Below, piece after piece: positions 6,927 through 10,070 of a stretch of 10,070 bases of DNA (position 1 is the stretch's first letter; each line of letters opens with the position of its first letter). Where the stretch lies: the NCBI GenBank assembly GCA_047629975.1, contig JBLHUT010000123.1, positions 1 through 10,070 of the forward strand, given 5' to 3'. The stretch comes from JBLHUT01 sp047629975 (GTDB lineage: Bacteria > Pseudomonadota > Alphaproteobacteria > Rhodobacterales > Rhodobacteraceae). Both the position numbers and the translations under genes were made by a program. The notes under the pieces are model-generated. The model worked only from the letters and a program-made list of their open reading frames with translations. It had not been told where the DNA came from and ran no database searches.

Positions 6927-7745
6927 CTACTGTGCGGCAATGGCGGCCAGCGGTTTCGCGGCCGACGCGGATGTCTCGATCTGGGTTGAGGTGGTGGCTT
7001 CGGAAAAGCTTGCGTCCGCACCGTAGATTTCTCTTGCGGCACCGGTGGTCAGTTGCTCGGGCGGTCCATCAAAGACTATCTTGCCGTCCCGCATGCCAAT
7101 GACGCGGTCACAATAGCGGCGTGCGGTGTCCAGCGTATGCAAGTTGGCAATAACCATTCGACCGTCTTGTTCGTGAATATCGCGCAGCGATTGCATCACG
7201 ACCTGTGCGTTCATCGGATCAAGAGAGGCTATCGGCTCATCCGCCAGAATGATCCGCGGGTCCTGCATCAAGGCCCGTGCAATGGCGACGCGCTGTTGCT
7301 GGCCACCCGACAGAGCCTCGGCGCGCTTTGGTGCATGCTCTGCAATCCCGAGCCGCTCAAGTATGTCGATCGCGCGGTGGATGTCCTCGTCGGGATAAAG
7401 GTTGAACAAGGTCGACACCGTTGACCGCCTGTTCAATGTCCCGTGCAGGACGTTTGACACAACGTCCATACGAGGCACGAGGTTGAATTGTTGAAAAATC
7501 ATGGCGCATTGCGATTGCCAATTACGTTTGGCCGCACCCCGCAAAGCCGTCACATCCATCCCGTCAAACGAAATCTCGCCAGAAGATGTGTCCGTCAGCC
7601 GGTTCAACATCCGTAGAAGCGTCGACTTACCCGCGCCAGAGCGCCCGATAATACCGATCATCATGGGTTTATCGACAATGAAGCTCGCCGCATCAACGGC
7701 TGTGTTCGTGCTAAAGGTCTTTGTGACTTTATCAAATCGCAGCAT
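6927..7745 (-). CDS. phnC: Phosphonate ABC transporter ATP-binding protein
   Basis: The cytoplasmic ATPase of the importer, 272 residues from the chosen start. Motifs: Walker A GRSGAGKST (34-42), Q-loop FQQFNL (84-89), ABC signature LSGGQQQR (145-152), Walker B RIILADEP (164-171) followed by the D-loop SLDP, and the switch His203 in NLHTLD. I chose the ATG at 7745 because AAGGGGG lies five bases upstream. An in-frame ATG at 7769 would add eight residues but has no ribosome site. The tail after about residue 245 is alanine, serine and threonine rich and carries no known motif. It is the first gene of the operon phnC-phnD-phnE-phnE2-acetyltransferase, so the operon promoter should lie just upstream, between 7746 and about 7900. 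Confidence 0.95.
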   Translation of the reverse strand: MLRFDKVTKTFSTNTAVDAASFIVDKPMMIGIIGRSGAGKSTLLRMLNRLTDTSSGEISFDGMDVTALRGAAKRNWQSQCAMIFQQFNLVPRMDVVSNVLHGTLNRRSTVSTLFNLYPDEDIHRAIDILERLGIAEHAPKRAEALSGGQQQRVAIARALMQDPRIILADEPIASLDPMNAQVVMQSLRDIHEQDGRMVIANLHTLDTARRYCDRVIGMRDGKIVFDGPPEQLTTGAAREIYGADASFSEATTSTQIETSASAAKPLAAIAAQ

Positions 7746-7769
7746 TGTAGCCCCCTTGTGTTGGGACAT

Positions 7770-8117
7770 GGCTATGCGACCACCGCTTCACTTTTGTGTT
7801 GGTTTCTTTAAACTTTTGTAACAAAGCGGCCGCTACACCGTTAAGCGGCACCTTGTACGCTTCATGTTGGGGAGCGAAGATCGTTTGCGACAAGAATGGA
7901 TCAAAAGCTATTCTGAACAGTTGTGAGCCACGACCGCTAAGGCGGACATTTGCCGAAAGCGCAACATCGGTCAAAGCGGGCGCACGCACTAAATCGCTCC
8001 GCGAAAGGGCGCTTGTTTTTGGCGTTGCGCTGAGCTTGGATTTTTTTCGCGATTTGAGGTGACGGGTGTGTGCTAATGGTCGAGGTGATTTTGCCTCGAT
8101 TGACAGAGGGATTTCCC
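7770..8117. other. Gene-free stretch between phnC and the recombinase remnant
   Basis: No frame in this 348-bp stretch gives a recognisable protein. The left part must hold the phnC operon promoter. The middle (about 7925-7985) has several copies of short AAGCGG-like words (CCGCTAAGGCGGAC, CAAAGCGGGC) of the kind seen in roseobacter intergenic debris. Just before the recombinase start there is a hairpin at 8080-8099 (TCGAGG/CCTCGA, 8-nt loop). I see no tRNA or other RNA gene. Confidence 0.5.
7806..7826 (-). promoter_or_regulatory. Possible degenerate Pho box upstream of phnC
   Basis: On the minus strand, about 60-80 bases before phnC, TGTTACA is followed by AAAG and TTTAAAG. The first half resembles a PhoB half-site (TGTNACA type) and the spacing suits the known 11-bp repeat, but the second half matches poorly. 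Alphaproteobacterial phnC promoters are often PhoB-controlled. I regard this as a weak candidate only. Confidence 0.25.
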
Positions 8118-8640
8118 ATGAACATTCAACAATCGACACCAATGACGCCCCTTCGTGCGGGCATGATCGCGGATATGTCCGGGCGCTCGCCAGAGACTGC
8201 CGCGCCGGACGATGTGAAGTATTTCCAACAACATCTGGTCGAGAGCGGGACGAGCATCTGCACCGGCAATCAAACCATGACAGGGGTGAAGTGCCTGTTC
8301 CGGTTGACACTGCGGCCCCACCACTTGGTGGCCGAGATTTTTAGCTTGAGGGAGCCGATCAAGGCGCCGCTGGTGATGCTGTCGTTGGCCTGTGGGTTCG
8401 GACGAGCTCGTGCATTTGAAGCTTGGCGATATCGACAGCGCTCAGAAGATCATCCGGATTGTGCAAGCAAAGGGGCGTAAGGATCGCAACGTCATGCTGC
8501 CATCGGATAGTCTGGACTTACTGCGTAAGTGGTGGAAAGAGCGGCCCACCTGTCAGGACATAGTTATGCCCAGGCCAGTACCTGTGCTTTTCCCGGGATA
8601 TGCCGTAACGGACAGCCAAGTCGGCCTAGTTTGTCCCGTC
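8118..8640 (+). pseudogene. Tyrosine recombinase (XerD/IS91-associated type) remnant
   Basis: The ATG at 8118 has GAGGG seven bases upstream. The frame reads MTPLRAGMIADM, then SGRSPETAAPDDVKYFQQHL, the N-terminal SAM-like DNA-binding region of tyrosine recombinases that often accompany IS91-type transposases. About 25 residues between these two blocks seem to be missing. After PLVMLSLACGFG the frame is lost; the other frame resumes as DELVHLKLGDIDSAQKIIRI, QAKGRKDRNVMLPSDSL, LLRKWWKERP and LFPG. The expected GLRxSE segment with the first catalytic arginine is deleted at about 8395-8405. Only the beta-hairpin lysine (AKGRKDR) survives; the HxLR, second His and Tyr motifs are absent. Similarity fades after about 8600. 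It cannot recombine DNA. Confidence 0.78.
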
Positions 8641-8743
8641 AGCCGATCAAGCATGCCAAGACGATACCAAGTTCTACGCTTCGACTTCCAGCCCCAACGC
8701 CCTTTCCACGCTACCGATCATGAACTACATCAGAGCTTCATTC

Positions 8744-9001
8744 TCATGGCCAGCACTCAGACATGACGTTGCCTATGGCTTCTCCACCATCGATGGATTT
8801 GAACCAGGCCCGATGGGTAGCCTTTCCCTTTTCATCCTTGGCTTCATAAACTAAGGCTTCGGCAAGCTGTAAACGGATTGTAGGATTTAAGGACATCCCA
8901 GAAAAATCAGTCGTCGTCCATTCAGGTCGTCCCTCGGTGCAAGCCTTGTTGATATTGCCGAGAATAGATTTCTCGCTGTGCCAATTAACCGCCCACTCCA
9001 T
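8744..9001 (-). CDS. Unidentified 85-residue ORF, probably truncated by an IS
   Basis: I do not recognise this protein. The ATG at 9001 gives MEWAVNWHSEKSILGNINKA and ends VMSECWP. The composition is ordinary (mixed Glu/Lys/Asp and Trp, no membrane segment, no low complexity) and the codon third positions are less GC-rich than in the phn genes, so it may be acquired DNA. No ribosome site can be seen, because the start lies four bases from the apparent edge of the ISAs1 element at 9005 and the same frame stays open into the IS. The simplest reading is the 3' fragment of a longer gene cut by the IS. It could also be a chance ORF. Confidence 0.4.
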   Translation of the reverse strand: MEWAVNWHSEKSILGNINKACTEGRPEWTTTDFSGMSLNPTIRLQLAEALVYEAKDEKGKATHRAWFKSIDGGEAIGNVMSECWP

Positions 9002-9004
9002 CAA

Positions 9005-9023
9005 CAGGGCAATCGCGTTTGGC
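9005..9023 (+). repeat. Candidate ISAs1 terminal inverted repeat
   Basis: CAGGGCAATCGCGTTTGGC lies directly between the transposase stop (9024-9026) and the neighbouring ORF, which is where an ISAs1 end is expected. CAGGG-type termini are what I recall for this family. The matching end is not in the window. Confidence 0.4.
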
Positions 9024-10070
9024 TTAAGTGCTTTCTAACTGTTTGAGAAGGCTGAGAAGAAACGCATCGCTCCACCCGGCTCGCTTTAGGTTGATCGAGA
9101 GCGAGCCTTTGGAGATGTCACGGCGGGCGGGATCGAGAGCGCCGCGGCGCAGGATGGCGATGTTGGTGGGACCATTGTCCTTGCAGTTGCGGGCGGTATC
9201 TTCCCTGAACGAAACATCAAGTTGCCAATTCAAGGCGTGTTCGATCTTTCAATGTGCGCGGACGGTGGCCATGAAGACCTCGGGCGCAGGCACCCGGGAC
9301 AGGGCGAAATGGCGCGTTCCGGTCTGCACTTTTCCATCGGTTTCCCGGCGGGACCCGATCCGCCCGAAGGCCTGCAGGATTGGAAATTAATGTTGACCCG
9401 CCAGACCCTTAGCGGAAACCACCGTGCCGGTGAAGACCTCCTTGCGGCCATGCCCGGCCTCCTCGTGATGCGCGACCGGATGATCTGGCGGAACCTTGCG
9501 GAAACAGAAGCGGGCATCGAACAGCAGCGAGTCCCGGTTGGCTTTCAGTGCCACGCAAAGGTCGCCGCCGCCTCCGGTGATTGCTGCAACCGTGCGGCGA
9601 TTACAGTATGGGGCATCCGCCGTCACGACCTTGCCCTTGAGCACGATCAGACCGAGCACTTCGGGCATCGCCTCCAATTCGCCGCCATGGTCGGCCGCCA
9701 CCGTGGCCAGCGTCAGGCGCAACCGGGCGGCATAGGCCGGGACCATCATCCGGGTCCGCGCTCTGCCCTTTGTCGCGCGCGCCCCGCAGCCCCTTGCCGT
9801 CGATTGCGATCACGTCACCATCGCCGGGCAGCACCGCGATTTGCGCCAGAACCCGACCGAAGGCCGCATCCAGAGCCTTCGGGTCGATCATCCGAAACAC
9901 CGTTGAGAAGATATCATGTGACGTGATGGAATGCCCGAGCTTCAGTAAGTCTCTGAAAACATGTTCTTTTGCGCGACCGAAGTCTGCCATCCCGGCAGTT
10001 CGCAACGGTCGTGCCGCGCGTTGTCGGCACGGGGATCCGGGATGTCATCGAAGGCGGCGAGGAAGATATC
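9024..10070 (-). pseudogene. ISAs1-family transposase, broken
   Basis: From the right edge the minus strand reads AAFDDIPDPRADNARHD, the normal N-terminal region of ISAs1 (H-repeat-associated) transposases. It then jumps over about 25 missing residues to MADFGRAKEHVFRDLLKLGH, SHDIFSTVFRMIDPKALDAA and VIAIDGKGLRGARDKGQS, whose IDGK carries a DDE-type acidic residue. A frameshift near 9765 leads to RTRMMVPAYAARLRLTLATV and GLIVLKGKVVTADAPYCNRR with the second Asp. A TAA at 9387-9389 and a TGA at 9249-9251 (replacing a Trp before KIEHALNWQLDVSF) interrupt the C-terminal part. That part ends REDTARNCKDNGPTNIAILR, SKGSLSINLKRAGW and a stop at 9024-9026. With a deletion, a frameshift and two nonsense codons it is dead. 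Confidence 0.88.

Larger units (their letters stand above)
9005..10070 (-). mobile_element. Decayed ISAs1-family element (partial, continues right)
   Basis: The transposase remnant fills this segment on the minus strand and runs off the right edge, so only the transposase-3' end of the element is in view. The presumed terminus is at 9005, where a sequence starting CAGGGCAATCGCGTTTGGC reads inward, in the style of an ISAs1 terminal repeat. The partner repeat lies outside the window, so neither the exact ends nor a target duplication can be confirmed. Confidence 0.7.

Noticed and set aside
7732..8310. Minus-strand 192-codon ORF spanning the region upstream of phnC
   Set aside because: It is Ser, Arg and Pro rich without motifs, overlaps the phnC start and runs antisense to the recombinase remnant. 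It is most likely a chance frame.
9222..9926. Plus-strand 234-codon ORF
   Set aside because: It is antisense to the ISAs1 transposase, which has strong family motifs on the other strand; the plus-strand product becomes Arg/Pro/His repeats.
1..10070. CRISPR array, tRNA or rRNA gene
   Set aside because: No regularly spaced repeats and no recognisable tRNA or rRNA segments were seen on either strand; the only repeats are the three unevenly spaced 41-bp elements.

Overview
The window looks like chromosomal or large-plasmid DNA from a marine alphaproteobacterium of the Roseobacter group (Rhodobacteraceae). The moderately high GC, the phn protein sequences and the IS complement (IS66, ISAs1, IS91-type recombinase) all fit. 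The density of broken IS genes recalls IS-rich polar roseobacters such as Octadecabacter, but that is a guess from style, not a match.

Layout. Positions 1 to about 1760 hold a decayed IS66-family element on the minus strand (tnpA, tnpB, tnpC order), running off the left edge. Its three genes carry nonsense codons and frameshifts, and they are interrupted by three copies of a 41-bp palindromic repeat. Positions 1763-2381 hold the remains of phnX (phosphonoacetaldehyde hydrolase, minus strand). It lacks its N-terminus and abuts the start of a divergent, frameshifted phnF (GntR/UTRA regulator, 2382-3132, plus strand). Positions 3074-7745 carry an apparently intact minus-strand operon, phnC-phnD-phnE-phnE2-acetyltransferase: a phosphonate ABC importer plus a hexapeptide-repeat acetyltransferase of the phosphonate-associated family. 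Upstream of phnC are about 350 bp without a gene, then a wrecked tyrosine recombinase (8118 to about 8640), an unidentified minus-strand ORF that ends at an IS edge (8744-9001), and a decayed ISAs1-family transposase (9005-10070) running off the right edge.

How the genes fit together. PhnD binds phosphonate in the periplasm, PhnE and PhnE2 form the membrane channel and PhnC hydrolyses ATP. The acetyltransferase is translationally coupled behind PhnE2. The catabolic gene (phnX) and the local repressor gene (phnF) are both dead, and no C-P lyase genes are in the window, so the importer stands alone in a graveyard of mobile DNA. Any use of the imported substrate must depend on genes elsewhere. 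The most interesting structure is the 41-bp repeat: two near-identical copies and one diverged copy, each splitting an IS66 reading frame at a point where removing exactly 41 bp restores the frame.
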